A stretch of DNA of 22,169 nucleotides from an uncultured Actinomycetes bacterium (GTDB lineage Bacteria; Actinomycetota; Acidimicrobiia; Acidimicrobiales; Ilumatobacteraceae). The stretch spans positions 1 to 22,169 of the forward strand of contig CALBSD010000129.1 in the NCBI GenBank assembly GCA_937927625.1, in the 5' to 3' direction. The translations under genes were made by a program, and so were the position numbers. Each line of letters begins with the position of its first letter. Within the stretch, counting starts at the first letter, position 1. Below, one piece after another: positions 1 to 7,460 of the stretch. The notes under the pieces are model-generated. The model searched no databases, was not told the origin of the DNA, and saw only the letters and a program-made list of their open reading frames with translations.

Positions 1-312
1 GACAGTTCAGCGCATCTTGTCTTTGAACCCATCACGCATTTCCAAATGCTGGGACTCGGCTACCTGCACCCGGAATGGGGCCATGGAATGTGGAAGGGCG
101 AGCTTGCTGTTGGCGGTGAGCGTCTTGCCCTGCCAGTGACAGACCCAATGGCGATGCATCACCTTCACACCCAAACCCTGAGCAATGTGACCATGACTCT
201 GTCCTCTGGAGAAGTGCATCGTGGAATCGGTGTGCTCGAGACACTCGTCCTAGGGGCACATCAACCCAGTGGATTCACTGGCATGAGCGATGGATATTCA
301 GCTATTCGCTAA
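1..312 (+). CDS. C-terminal end of an unrecognised conserved-type protein (5' end outside window)
   Basis: The reading frame is open from base 1 and ends at the TAA at 310-312, so only the last 103 residues are present. The visible part has a Tyr-Leu-His-Pro-Glu-Trp-Gly-His-Gly stretch followed by Trp-Lys-Gly-Glu, then a His-His-Leu-His segment. This looks like the C-terminal beta-rich half of a lipocalin/AttH-like hypothetical protein (DUF7064-type) of the sort common in Acidimicrobiia and mycobacteria, but that family call is from memory and weak. No catalytic role can be assigned. Several internal ATGs exist (for example at 46), but coding clearly extends upstream of them. The following 270 bases are non-coding, so this gene ends its transcription unit here. 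A short GC-rich hairpin at 369-383 lacks a T-tract and is not a convincing terminator. Confidence 0.7.
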   Translation, partial: DSSAHLVFEPITHFQMLGLGYLHPEWGHGMWKGELAVGGERLALPVTDPMAMHHLHTQTLSNVTMTLSSGEVHRGIGVLETLVLGAHQPSGFTGMSDGYSAIR

Positions 313-466
313 CTGAAGCACCTTGCGGATGGCCTCGAGTCCTCCGCTTTGGTCTCATCGATAGTCACGCCCGAATCTCGGGCTCAAACTCGCCCAAATT
401 CATGCCCAGCTTGAGTTTTCCAAGGGTTTACGTCTTCTCCTCGCCATCTGCTTCATCTCACTAATT

Positions 467-534
467 GTGGTGAACTGACCACCTAAACCACCCTGCGTGG
501 TTTCTCAAACATTTTCCGTGAGAAATTTCTCAAG
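467..534 (+). promoter_or_regulatory. Leader with overlapping inverted repeats upstream of the M23 peptidase gene
   Basis: Between the first gene and the peptidase, the DNA holds a chain of inverted repeats. GTGGT (467-471) pairs with ACCAC (478-482). AAACCAC (485-491) pairs perfectly with GTGGTTT (497-503) around a 5-base loop. TTTCTCA (501-507) pairs with TGAGAAA (519-525), which can instead pair with a second TTTCTCA (526-532), forming the perfect 14-base palindrome at 519-532. The second and third hairpins share bases 501-503, so they exclude each other. This could be an RNA switch-like leader or a dyad operator. I could not match it to a known riboswitch class. Confidence 0.4.
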
Positions 535-585
535 TTCTGATCAAACCTGCCGATCCCTATTGCGGATCAACAAGGGAGCAGACAG

Positions 586-1971
586 ATGTCTCAGAACCGC
601 ACACAAACAATCAGCCGAATCATTCTTGCTGGAGCAGTCGCAAGCCTCGCTCTCATCGCAGTTCCTTCGGTCGCAAGCGCATCGACCGGAAACATCGTTT
701 CCGCAGCTGCTGAAGCAAAGACCGCTCCTGGTCAACCAAAGTTTGGCGAGTCTGGCGCAGCCGTCGTCGCATTGCAGACCGCAATCTTGCGTAATGGCTT
801 CTCTCTCAACGGTGGCGCAAACGGCGTGTTCGATAAGCGGACACAAATCGTATTGAAGAACTTCCAGAAGGTCGTTGGCCTCAAGGTCACAGGCGTTGTT
901 GATGCAGCGACCGCAAAAGTTTTGAAGTTGAACGTTCCAACAACAACTGCAGCGCCAGCAACTACGGCTGCTCCTACAACGACCGCAGCACCAACCACCA
1001 CCGTTGCACCTGTTGTGTATGCGTTGACCGCATCTTCATTGCCAGTGCGCGGTAATCGCGGCAACAACGTTATTGCTGTGCAGAAGGCCCTTGTTGCCGC
1101 AGGCCACCAAGTGAAGGGCGGCGTTGACGGTCAGTTCGGATCCGGAACAACCGCAACAATTTCTGCCTTCCAGACAGCAAAGGGACTTCCTGCAACAGGA
1201 ATCCTTGATGCAAACACTGCAGCTGCACTTGGCTTGATCGCACCTACAACAACAGTTCCTCCGACCACTGCTCCTGCAGCAGTTCAGGCAAAGTCCGTCA
1301 CCGTGACCACCCTTCCTGCTCGAGGAACTCGTGGCGATGACGTTGTCATCGTTCAGAAGGCGCTTGTTGCTGCTGGTATCCCAGTTAAGGGTGGCATTGA
1401 CGGAGTGTTCGGTGCGGCAACTGCTGTTGCACTTCAGAAGTTCCAGACCGCACAGAACATTGCAATCACCGGCAAGCTCGACGCACAGACAGCAATCAAG
1501 CTCGGCGTTATGGCTCCCCCAGCAGTCCAGCTTACAGTGTTCCCCGTTCAGGGAAATTGCTCATTCGAGAACACCTGGCACGCACCACGTTCCGGTGGCC
1601 GTCAGCACCTTGGTGTTGACATCATCGCTCGCGAAGGCAACCTCCTGTACGCAGTTGCAGACGGCAGCATCACCAAGCTCTACAAGCAGGGTGTTGACAA
1701 GCTTGCAGGCAACGGAGTTCGTTTGACCAAGGCTGATGGCACATACTTCTTCTACGGCCACATGTCTCGCCTTGCAGACGGAATCGGAATTGGTTCAAAG
1801 GTGAAGGCTGGTCAAGTGATCGGTTATGTCGGCCACACAGGCGACACCAACACACCACACCTTCACTTCGAAATTCACCCATTCGGTGGAGAAGCAATTG
1901 ATCCAACAAACGCAGTCGATGCAATCAACGGTTGCGCAAACACAACACCATTGCCTGTACCAGCAGCCTAA
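586..1971 (+). CDS. Secreted M23 (LytM-type) peptidoglycan endopeptidase with three peptidoglycan-binding domains
   Basis: A 461-residue exported cell-wall hydrolase. Residues 1-33 form a Sec signal peptide with a hydrophobic core at 12-28 and a likely Ala-Ser-Ala cleavage site. Three PG_binding_1 domains follow (about 52-116, 148-217 and 242-309), separated by Thr/Ala/Pro linkers at 117-142 and 218-234. Domains 2 and 3 are close copies, so they look like an internal duplication. The catalytic M23 domain covers about 315-445. Visible zinc-site residues are His341 and Asp345 (HLGVD) and His427 of the HLH motif at 425-427, with His391 as the likely second catalytic histidine, so the enzyme should be active. 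Cys325 and Cys450 flank the domain and could form a disulfide. The ATG has a good ribosome site (GGGAG, 574-578). The gene is monocistronic, with a structured leader before it and a strong terminator after it. It probably cuts peptide cross-links during wall growth or division. Confidence 0.93.
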   Translation: MSQNRTQTISRIILAGAVASLALIAVPSVASASTGNIVSAAAEAKTAPGQPKFGESGAAVVALQTAILRNGFSLNGGANGVFDKRTQIVLKNFQKVVGLKVTGVVDAATAKVLKLNVPTTTAAPATTAAPTTTAAPTTTVAPVVYALTASSLPVRGNRGNNVIAVQKALVAAGHQVKGGVDGQFGSGTTATISAFQTAKGLPATGILDANTAAALGLIAPTTTVPPTTAPAAVQAKSVTVTTLPARGTRGDDVVIVQKALVAAGIPVKGGIDGVFGAATAVALQKFQTAQNIAITGKLDAQTAIKLGVMAPPAVQLTVFPVQGNCSFENTWHAPRSGGRQHLGVDIIAREGNLLYAVADGSITKLYKQGVDKLAGNGVRLTKADGTYFFYGHMSRLADGIGIGSKVKAGQVIGYVGHTGDTNTPHLHFEIHPFGGEAIDPTNAVDAINGCANTTPLPVPAA

Positions 1972-2016
1972 ATCCTCTGTCGTTGCCCACGATCCAGGTG
2001 CAACGTCAGAATAAGA

Positions 2017-2060
2017 AACTTCCGGTTGACACACGATCCAGTGTTGACCGGAAGTTTTCT
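2017..2060 (+). terminator. Strong intrinsic terminator between convergent genes
   Basis: AACTTCCGGT (2017-2026) is the exact reverse complement of ACCGGAAGTT (2047-2056). A further four pairs lie inside the stem after a two-base mismatch, and the T-rich run TTTTCTCTTT follows from 2055. It closes the peptidase transcript. It also lies just past the stop of the methyltransferase on the other strand, so the stem may serve both directions, although the T-tract is clearly better on the plus strand. Confidence 0.88.
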
Positions 2061-2062
2061 CT

Positions 2063-3154
2063 TTATGGGCGAACTTCGTAAAAAGCGTTCACGGAATGTT
2101 CGATGGGCAACATATGAAACGAAGAAAATCCTGCAGTCGCCGCCATGTCCTCCGCTTTCGCAGCAGACAGACCAAGAGTTCCCAGACCTTCACCGTCGGG
2201 CGATGACATTGCAGATGACATGCAACTCAAAACACTGATGCCGTACAACAACGGTGCCATCGGATTCTTCGTGACATTCATTTCAAGCGAGTCATGGGCT
2301 TTGATGTCGACCAGCAACCAGGTGCCATCGTCTTTCAGTGAAGTACGAATGGTTTTCATCATCTCTGTTGGATGAGTCATGTCGTGGATGCAATCGAATG
2401 TGCAGATGAAGTCGAACTTCTCGCCGTCTGTGATTGATTCCGTACGCGGATCAGTGAAACGCACATTGCTCAATCCTTCGGATTGCAGTCGCTCATTGGC
2501 ACGATCGAGCGCATGCTGCGAGATGTCATAACCAATGAATTGACTCTTAGGGAATGTGCGTCCGAGCAAAAGAGACAATCCACCGGCACCGCATCCGATG
2601 TCGGCGACACGTGCACCCGCTTCCAACTTCTCTTTGATGCCATCGAGAGCGGGAACAACGTACGGAATCAAAAAATTCTGGTTCCATGGCTCAAAACTCT
2701 TCTCGATACCCACAGCACCTTCAGGGCCATGGGAGTCATAGTCGTGACCGATTCCTGTGCGGAAAGATTCCGGCATGTCATTCAGCGCATTCATCGTCTG
2801 CGGAAGACGATGAAACATGCCCATCCCGTATGCAGGGTGCGTCGGTGTGGCCAAAACGCAAATCGCCTCTGGTGTCAGATAAAAAACCAGGTCAGATGCA
2901 GATAAGTCCTTGCAGGAGACGATCCGTGCGGCAACTTGGTTATGCAACCATTCACGCACCCATCTCTCGTGAAGATTCATTCGGGATGCGAGTGAAGCCG
3001 ATGTATCACCTTCGCTCTGCTGAGCCATTGCGGAATACAAACCGAGTCGGTCACCGAGATGAATCATCCCCGCTGTGACCGCACCTTCCAGCTTGCTGAA
3101 GACAGCAAAGGAAAACATTTTCAGTGCATCGGCATTGACCGCGTCATTACTCAT
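2063..3154 (-). CDS. Class I SAM-dependent methyltransferase with N-terminal winged-helix region
   Basis: A 363-residue protein. Residues 10-100 look like the dimerising winged-helix region seen in O-methyltransferase-type and Rv2258c-like actinobacterial proteins, with a helical segment beginning Lys-Leu-Glu-Gly. The Rossmann methyltransferase domain begins near 175. Motif I, a glycine-rich loop Asp-Ile-Gly-Cys-Gly-Ala-Gly-Gly at 185-192, binds S-adenosylmethionine. Asp210 at the end of the next strand (GYD) should contact the ribose. The FDCIHD segment at 253-258 fits motif IV. The substrate cannot be read from the sequence and may be a small molecule. The ATG at 3154 is preceded by a TAGTGT hexamer at a six-base distance, with no Shine-Dalgarno site, suggesting a leaderless mRNA independent of the phosphatase gene 42 bases upstream. 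Confidence 0.87.
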   Translation of the reverse strand: MSNDAVNADALKMFSFAVFSKLEGAVTAGMIHLGDRLGLYSAMAQQSEGDTSASLASRMNLHERWVREWLHNQVAARIVSCKDLSASDLVFYLTPEAICVLATPTHPAYGMGMFHRLPQTMNALNDMPESFRTGIGHDYDSHGPEGAVGIEKSFEPWNQNFLIPYVVPALDGIKEKLEAGARVADIGCGAGGLSLLLGRTFPKSQFIGYDISQHALDRANERLQSEGLSNVRFTDPRTESITDGEKFDFICTFDCIHDMTHPTEMMKTIRTSLKDDGTWLLVDIKAHDSLEMNVTKNPMAPLLYGISVLSCMSSAMSSPDGEGLGTLGLSAAKAEDMAATAGFSSFHMLPIEHSVNAFYEVRP

Positions 3155-3160
3155 ATCTGC

Positions 3161-3166
3161 ACACTA
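3161..3166 (-). promoter_or_regulatory. Probable -10 element of the methyltransferase gene (leaderless)
   Basis: TAGTGT on the minus strand, six bases before the ATG. It fits the TANNNT-N6/7-start pattern repeated across this window. No clear -35 box is visible. Confidence 0.5.
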
Positions 3167-3196
3167 GGCATCCCAGCATGGTCAACTGGCGAACAG

Positions 3197-3883
3197 TTAG
3201 TACGTGCGGAAGTTGACGGGAAGATGGTGGTTTCCCGACAGTTGAGTTAAACCAAATGTGATGCCATCAGCCAACGCCAACGTAGAAATTCGGCTGATCG
3301 TTGCATGGCCGATTACCAATCGCTCCCATTCCCAAGGAGTCGCGGGGAATCCCAGCATGTGACAAATTGACACACTCCCGGTTCCCGCATGGCAGATGAG
3401 AGCAATCTTCTTGTTCTCATTGAAATCGGATGTTGATTCCCAGACGGGTAATTCTTTGTTGGTGCGAACAAGACCTTGGCGTTGTAGAAAACCCGAAACG
3501 CCATCATTGATTCTTGTAACGAAGTCGGAAACAGGCTCACCACCTTCAATGCCCGACCAGCGTTCATGGGAGGCCTTTGATTTTTCGGCCTTCCATGCAG
3601 CATCAGCTTTTTCTTGAGGAGTTCCGTGCCAAATGGGGTTGCGAATTTCTTCAAGCCATGGCTCGATAACGAGCTCTTTCCCCATTGCGCTCAAAATGGG
3701 TGCCGCAGTTTGTCGTGTGCGAACTAAAGGCGAGACCAACACTTCATCAAACGGTTCAGATCCAAGATCTGCTGCAAGACAATCGGCTTGTTGAAAACCA
3801 AGTTCGGTCAGGGGTGGATTATCAACGGAGAGACCGTCCTTCACCCACTCAGGTTGCGCATGACGAATGATGACAATTTCCAC
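3197..3883 (-). CDS. Histidine phosphatase superfamily (phosphoglycerate-mutase-like) protein
   Basis: A 228-residue cytoplasmic protein of branch 1 of the histidine phosphatase superfamily. The N-terminal motif Arg7-His8-Ala9 (usually RHG) holds the histidine that is phosphorylated during catalysis. The SPLVRTRQTA segment at 51-60 supplies a conserved arginine, Glu78/Glu79 are likely acid/base residues, and the second histidine is His165 in the Ile-Cys-His-Ala-Gly motif. All expected catalytic positions are therefore present. The substrate could be a sugar phosphate, a nucleotide or another phosphomonoester. The start is a GTG at 3881-3883, preceded at six bases by TAGATT, so the mRNA is probably leaderless. 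It is co-oriented with the lipoprotein gene (37-base gap) and the methyltransferase (42-base gap), but each appears to have its own promoter. Confidence 0.87.
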   Translation of the reverse strand: MEIVIIRHAQPEWVKDGLSVDNPPLTELGFQQADCLAADLGSEPFDEVLVSPLVRTRQTAAPILSAMGKELVIEPWLEEIRNPIWHGTPQEKADAAWKAEKSKASHERWSGIEGGEPVSDFVTRINDGVSGFLQRQGLVRTNKELPVWESTSDFNENKKIALICHAGTGSVSICHMLGFPATPWEWERLVIGHATISRISTLALADGITFGLTQLSGNHHLPVNFRTY

Positions 3884-3889
3884 GTGAGC

Positions 3890-3895
3890 AATCTA
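3890..3895 (-). promoter_or_regulatory. Probable -10 element of the histidine phosphatase gene (leaderless)
   Basis: TAGATT on the minus strand, six bases before the GTG start. The surrounding CTTCACTAG is identical, at the same distance from the start codon, to the sequence before the acyltransferase gene (start 5906). Confidence 0.5.
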
Positions 3896-3920
3896 GTGAA
3901 GGGGTGCTTCTCCGAAGGTG

Positions 3921-4661
3921 CTACTCGGTGGGAACAGTGAAGGAAATCGAGCAAGAATCAAAGGCCCTCTGAAACTGACTTTGATATTGAGCCAAGTTTG
4001 CATTCGCTGAACTCACATCCACGACACCTTGCAATGCAGCCCCAAGACAAGATGCCTCCGAAGCAGAGATATTCAAATGAAACAAAGTTGCAACTGTGTA
4101 ACCGAGTGCAGATTCCTCTGATTGCTCATTGATGGTGTTCGTTGGTGGATCTGTCTGAGTTGGGGAAGGTATCGAAGGTCCCGGCAAGGTGTCGGCACTC
4201 TGCCCGTTTTCCGCAAGAGTGCTTGGTAAACCACATTCATTAATCAACAACGACTCGACGGTATTTGCTTGTGTCAACGTTTCCGGACTGCCTAAAACTG
4301 TCCCAGTTGAGACTGCTTCATCGTTCGAAAGAGCGACCGAGACATCCCACTTCACTTTTTCCATTGCACTGATGAACACGTTGATCTTCTTCGCTAATTC
4401 AGACGATTCAGAGTTGTTCGGATGAGCTACGGCGACATGGTTGACGATGTTTCGCGTCCGTTCGGTGTCAGTGCGCAACTGCGAGTACTGATCTTCGGAG
4501 AAATTGTCGAGGCCCTGGGAAAACTGAGTTGTAAAACCAGCGACCGAAGTAATCCCTTTGCAAAATTGAGCAGCATCAGACGAACAACTTGAGACCAATG
4601 CGCTAGAAACGACAAATACTGCCACCAGAAGGAAAGAACGTCCGCGTGACAGAAGGGGCAT
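3921..4661 (-). CDS. Putative lipoprotein of unknown function
   Basis: A 246-residue protein that I do not recognise. Residues 8-25 form a hydrophobic signal sequence ending in Leu-Val-Ser-Ser-Cys, a plausible lipobox with Cys26 as the lipidated residue, so the mature protein should be tethered to the outer face of the membrane. The rest is mostly helical and polar. A Pro/Thr/Ser-rich linker at about 160-178 separates an N-terminal from a C-terminal part, and four further cysteines (near 34, 142, 205 and 237) could pair. No enzyme motif is visible. The ATG is preceded at six bases by CAGAAT, the same hexamer found at the same distance before the ProA-like gene, which suggests a leaderless transcript. 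It is divergent from the small membrane protein gene at 4777. Confidence 0.75.
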   Translation of the reverse strand: MPLLSRGRSFLLVAVFVVSSALVSSCSSDAAQFCKGITSVAGFTTQFSQGLDNFSEDQYSQLRTDTERTRNIVNHVAVAHPNNSESSELAKKINVFISAMEKVKWDVSVALSNDEAVSTGTVLGSPETLTQANTVESLLINECGLPSTLAENGQSADTLPGPSIPSPTQTDPPTNTINEQSEESALGYTVATLFHLNISASEASCLGAALQGVVDVSSANANLAQYQSQFQRAFDSCSISFTVPTE

Positions 4662-4667
4662 GCGTTC

Positions 4668-4673
4668 ATTCTG
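4668..4673 (-). promoter_or_regulatory. Probable -10 element of the lipoprotein gene (leaderless)
   Basis: CAGAAT on the minus strand, six bases before the ATG. It differs from TANNNT only in the first base. Confidence 0.4.
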
Positions 4674-4763
4674 TCATCAAAACAATTGGTGGGGACTCAA
4701 TGTTCGTAGGTGGTGTGCCATCTGCCTGTGATGATTCGCCCGCCGTAGCCCTGTCAGACCTCG

Positions 4764-4769
4764 TAACCT
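4764..4769 (+). promoter_or_regulatory. Probable -10 element of the small membrane protein gene (leaderless)
   Basis: TAACCT, seven bases before the GTG start at 4777. There is no Shine-Dalgarno site between them. Confidence 0.45.
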
Positions 4770-4776
4770 TGACACC

Positions 4777-5292
4777 GTGAAACTTCTCGCTCGCATCATT
4801 ATCACCGTCGCATGTGCGGCCATCTTCGCCATGTGGGTGTATGCATTCGGGTTTGCCTCCCGTGAGAGCGTGAACAAAATCGGTGATGATGCGTGGAAAG
4901 CTCGAGCAGAAGCACATTGCAAGACTGCAGAAGACGCTCGATTTGCATTACAAGATCTGACCGCAATGGATCCGAATGACCCAGCTGCTTTGAAGAAGAA
5001 GGCTGATCTGGTGGAGTCAGCAACTGACTCGCTTGAAAAGGCGATTGATGCAATCGCCGCAGATTCACCGTCGGATGCAAAAGGTAAGGCTTTGGTTCCT
5101 ATGTGGATCAAGGACTATCGCACCTATATTGCAGACCGTCGACTCTTTATTGATGCGCTTCGCACGTCCACACGTCGCCCATACTTTGCTGAAACAGAGG
5201 TTGAAGGTGTGCCTATCAGTGAGCGCATCGGAAAGTTTGCTCGCGAGAATGCGATGAAAACGTGCCAACCGCCGCTTGACCTCTCGGTCTAG
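4777..5292 (+). CDS. Small membrane-anchored protein of unknown function
   Basis: A 171-residue protein starting at GTG. Residues 4-26 form one hydrophobic segment after Met-Lys-Leu-Leu-Ala-Arg, either a transmembrane anchor or an uncleaved signal. The remaining 145 residues are strongly helical and charged, with one cysteine at position 48 and another near the C-terminus that could be bonded outside the cell. I recognise no domain. Similar short anchored helical proteins occur in actinobacteria without known function. Its TAG stop overlaps the stop of the convergent acyltransferase gene in the four bases CTAG (5289-5292), leaving no space for a terminator. It is divergent from the lipoprotein gene across 115 bases. 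Confidence 0.72.
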   Translation: MKLLARIIITVACAAIFAMWVYAFGFASRESVNKIGDDAWKARAEAHCKTAEDARFALQDLTAMDPNDPAALKKKADLVESATDSLEKAIDAIAADSPSDAKGKALVPMWIKDYRTYIADRRLFIDALRTSTRRPYFAETEVEGVPISERIGKFARENAMKTCQPPLDLSV

Positions 5293-5906
5293 TTCACTGT
5301 TTCCCACGCGCCATCGACATAACGCTTTATGACACGTGCGGGTGCTCCGACAGCTACTGAATAATCTGGAATATCTCTCGTCACTACTGAGTTAGCTCCG
5401 ATGACGACGTGTTTCCCAATGGTGACTCCTGGCAGAACAACACTTCCGTAGCCCAGCCAACTGCCGTCACCAATCTTCACTGCACGTTCAGGTTGAGACT
5501 GTTGAGCAATGGTTTTGGTGACGTCTTCGTATCCATGATTTTGATCAGTGATATAGACGTTGTGACCAGTCCACACATCGTTTCCAATTTCAATGCTGAA
5601 ATGGCCGACGATGCCGCTGCCCCTTCCGATGAGACAGCGATCACCAATGGACACAACGGGATAGGTAATGCACTCTTGACCCGGCACCATTCCGGCAGAA
5701 AGAGAGATATCCGGTCCAATCAACGTGTCATTGCCGATCGTGATGTACTGCTCATTGAAAATGGTGGTCGGCTTCCACATGATGAGACTTCCCGAACCAA
5801 ATGAACCGAAGCGCTTGCCTCGAGAATTTGTGGGGGTCGTTGATGCGGACAACTGAATCCATTTGTGAAAGTGGACATACAGATTGCCGATCACGTCTCT
5901 AAACAC
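5289..5906 (-). CDS. Hexapeptide-repeat (left-handed beta-helix) acyltransferase
   Basis: A 205-residue protein built from hexapeptide repeats. Isoleucine- or valine-led turns recur (for example Ile-Gly-Asn-Asp, Ile-Gly-Asp-Arg and Val-Thr-Ile-Gly-Lys) from about 55 to 190, ending in the family-typical Val-Gly-Ala-Pro-Ala-Arg-Val-Ile-Lys. A conserved His in the NHGYED segment (about 124-129) would be the catalytic base in maltose/galactoside O-acetyltransferase-type enzymes. The likely reaction is acyl transfer from acetyl-CoA to a sugar or cell-surface precursor, and the acceptor is unknown. The start is the GTG at 5904-5906. A stop codon lies just upstream in frame, so no longer form exists. 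TAGCGT sits six bases ahead, consistent with a leaderless mRNA. No polysaccharide gene cluster surrounds it. Confidence 0.86.
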   Translation of the reverse strand: MFRDVIGNLYVHFHKWIQLSASTTPTNSRGKRFGSFGSGSLIMWKPTTIFNEQYITIGNDTLIGPDISLSAGMVPGQECITYPVVSIGDRCLIGRGSGIVGHFSIEIGNDVWTGHNVYITDQNHGYEDVTKTIAQQSQPERAVKIGDGSWLGYGSVVLPGVTIGKHVVIGANSVVTRDIPDYSVAVGAPARVIKRYVDGAWETVN

Positions 5907-5912
5907 GCTTCC

Positions 5913-5918
5913 ACGCTA
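5913..5918 (-). promoter_or_regulatory. Probable -10 element of the acyltransferase gene (leaderless)
   Basis: TAGCGT on the minus strand, six bases before the GTG start. It lies within a CTTCACTAG context shared with the histidine phosphatase promoter. Confidence 0.45.
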
Positions 5919-5941
5919 GTGAAGATGCACCCAGCCACAGG

Positions 5942-5947
5942 TACGGT
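5942..5947 (+). promoter_or_regulatory. Probable -10 element of the carboxylesterase gene (leaderless)
   Basis: TACGGT, six bases before the ATG at 5954. The whole divergent intergenic space is only 47 bases. Confidence 0.5.
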
Positions 5948-5953
5948 AATCAC

Positions 5954-7381
5954 ATGAGCACAACTGCTTCCATCTCATCCCCCAGCGGCACATTCAATGG
6001 CATCTCCCACGAGAATGGTCAAACTTCATTCAGGGGAATCAAATTCGCTACTTCACAACGGTGGGAAGCCCCTGTTGACATTGAGGCATACGAAAGTGTC
6101 GTCGATGCAACGTCCGATGGGTTTATCAGCCCACAGGTCCCTGGATTCCTAGAGCAAATGCTCGGCACAGATGCATCGTCCATGTCGGAAGATTGCCTGC
6201 ACCTCAATGTGTTCTGCCCCGCTGGTGCAACAGACGCCAGCAAATTGCCTGTTCTCTTTTGGATTCATGGTGGTGCGTACACAAACGGTGCCGGCTCAAT
6301 TGCTTGGTATGACGGATTGAAGTTGGCTGCAAGGGGAACCGTCGTTGTTGCTATCAACTATCGATTGGGTGCTCTTGGTTTCGCAGGTGACGGCAATTTC
6401 GGACTGCTCGACATGCTGTCTGGACTGCGATGGGTGCAGAGAAACATTTCATCGTTCGGCGGCAATCCCGAGAACGTGACGATTTTTGGAGAATCGGCAG
6501 GTGGTTCTGCCGTGGTGTCATTGATGGCAACTTCGGCTGTGAATTCTCTCTTCCATAAGGCATGGGCAATGAGCCCGTCAATCGGTCAACTGCGGAACGC
6601 GGAACGCGCTCAAGAACTTCTCGCTCAATTCCTTGAGATTCTCGATGTTGATTCCCTTTCGGATGGTCAACAGAAAACACTCGATCAGGTACTTGAGGCT
6701 CAAACAGCAGCAGCCCTCATTCCTTCAAAAGGGTTTGATGTGTTCTCGCCGACAGCCGGTGGCGCAGAAATCCATGGCGACATTCTCGAATTGGCGGGCA
6801 AGGCCAATATTCCATTTGTAGTTGGCACAAATCGTGACGAAAACAAGCTGTGGTCGGCTTTTGACCAAGATGCCGCTTCCGCCGGTTCCGCGGAATGGGA
6901 AGCCTTCACATCTGAGACATTTGGTGACAATGCCGCAGAGGCACGATTCGTCTACGAACAACTTCGGCCCAACGAAGCTGTTCGAGAACTGATTTCTGCA
7001 GTCAACACCGATACGTCTTTCCGACAGAGAGCACAGGATCTTTCAGAGCGACGCTGCGCCAACAACATGCCATCGTGGATGTACTGGTTCACCTGGGCAA
7101 CACCTGCATTTGGCGGAATCCTAGGTAGCTGCCATGCAATTGACATTCCGTTTGCATTTGACAATCTCGATGCCCCTGGCACCGACATGCTTCTTGGCAC
7201 TGACCCTGACCGACAGCAGATTGCTGATCGATTTGCGGCCGAGATTGCTCAGTTCGCCGCTCATGGTCATCCATCGTGGGAGCAATTCAACGTATCGACC
7301 CGGCCAACATTGGAACTCAACGTCAATGTCGCTTTGTTGAATGACCCAGAATCAGAAATACGCCAACTGTTCCCCCGATAA
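5954..7381 (+). CDS. Type-B carboxylesterase (alpha/beta hydrolase)
   Basis: A 475-residue enzyme of the carboxylesterase/para-nitrobenzyl esterase family. The N-terminal FRGIKFA motif, the Ser-Glu-Asp-Cys-Leu-His-Leu-Asn motif (78-85) and the oxyanion-hole HGG (105-107) are all in the family order. The nucleophile is Ser181 in Gly-Glu-Ser-Ala-Gly-Gly. Likely triad partners are Glu296 (in GTNRDEN) and His394 (in GSCHAIDIPF). There is no signal peptide, so it should act in the cytoplasm on short-chain or aromatic esters; the natural substrate is unknown. Length is near the usual 480-550, with a compact C-terminal part. It appears to be transcribed alone from a leaderless promoter. panB begins 79 bases after it with its own ribosome site. 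Confidence 0.92.
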   Translation: MSTTASISSPSGTFNGISHENGQTSFRGIKFATSQRWEAPVDIEAYESVVDATSDGFISPQVPGFLEQMLGTDASSMSEDCLHLNVFCPAGATDASKLPVLFWIHGGAYTNGAGSIAWYDGLKLAARGTVVVAINYRLGALGFAGDGNFGLLDMLSGLRWVQRNISSFGGNPENVTIFGESAGGSAVVSLMATSAVNSLFHKAWAMSPSIGQLRNAERAQELLAQFLEILDVDSLSDGQQKTLDQVLEAQTAAALIPSKGFDVFSPTAGGAEIHGDILELAGKANIPFVVGTNRDENKLWSAFDQDAASAGSAEWEAFTSETFGDNAAEARFVYEQLRPNEAVRELISAVNTDTSFRQRAQDLSERRCANNMPSWMYWFTWATPAFGGILGSCHAIDIPFAFDNLDAPGTDMLLGTDPDRQQIADRFAAEIAQFAAHGHPSWEQFNVSTRPTLELNVNVALLNDPESEIRQLFPR

Positions 7382-7460
7382 TCGTTACCTAGGTCACTGC
7401 CTTCGGAAGGAAACGGACAAGGACTGCCCGTAGCCTTTTAGCCCGAGCAAAGGGGTGCCA

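Noticed and set aside
369..383. GCCCGA-ATC-TCGGGC hairpin as a terminator of the first gene
   Set aside because: The loop is only three bases and no T-tract follows.
313..585. c-di-AMP (ydaO-type) riboswitch before the cell-wall hydrolase gene
   Set aside because: The expected conserved motifs could not be found. Only inverted repeats are visible, and these are reported separately.
934..1011. Short tandem repeats considered as a repeat array or CRISPR
   Set aside because: They are in-frame codons for a Thr/Ala/Pro linker. There are no spacers of constant length and no palindromic repeats.
1988..2041. Direct repeat CACGATCCAG at 1988-1997 and 2032-2041
   Set aside because: One copy is simply part of the terminator loop. 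Two ten-base copies alone do not support an attachment site or operator.
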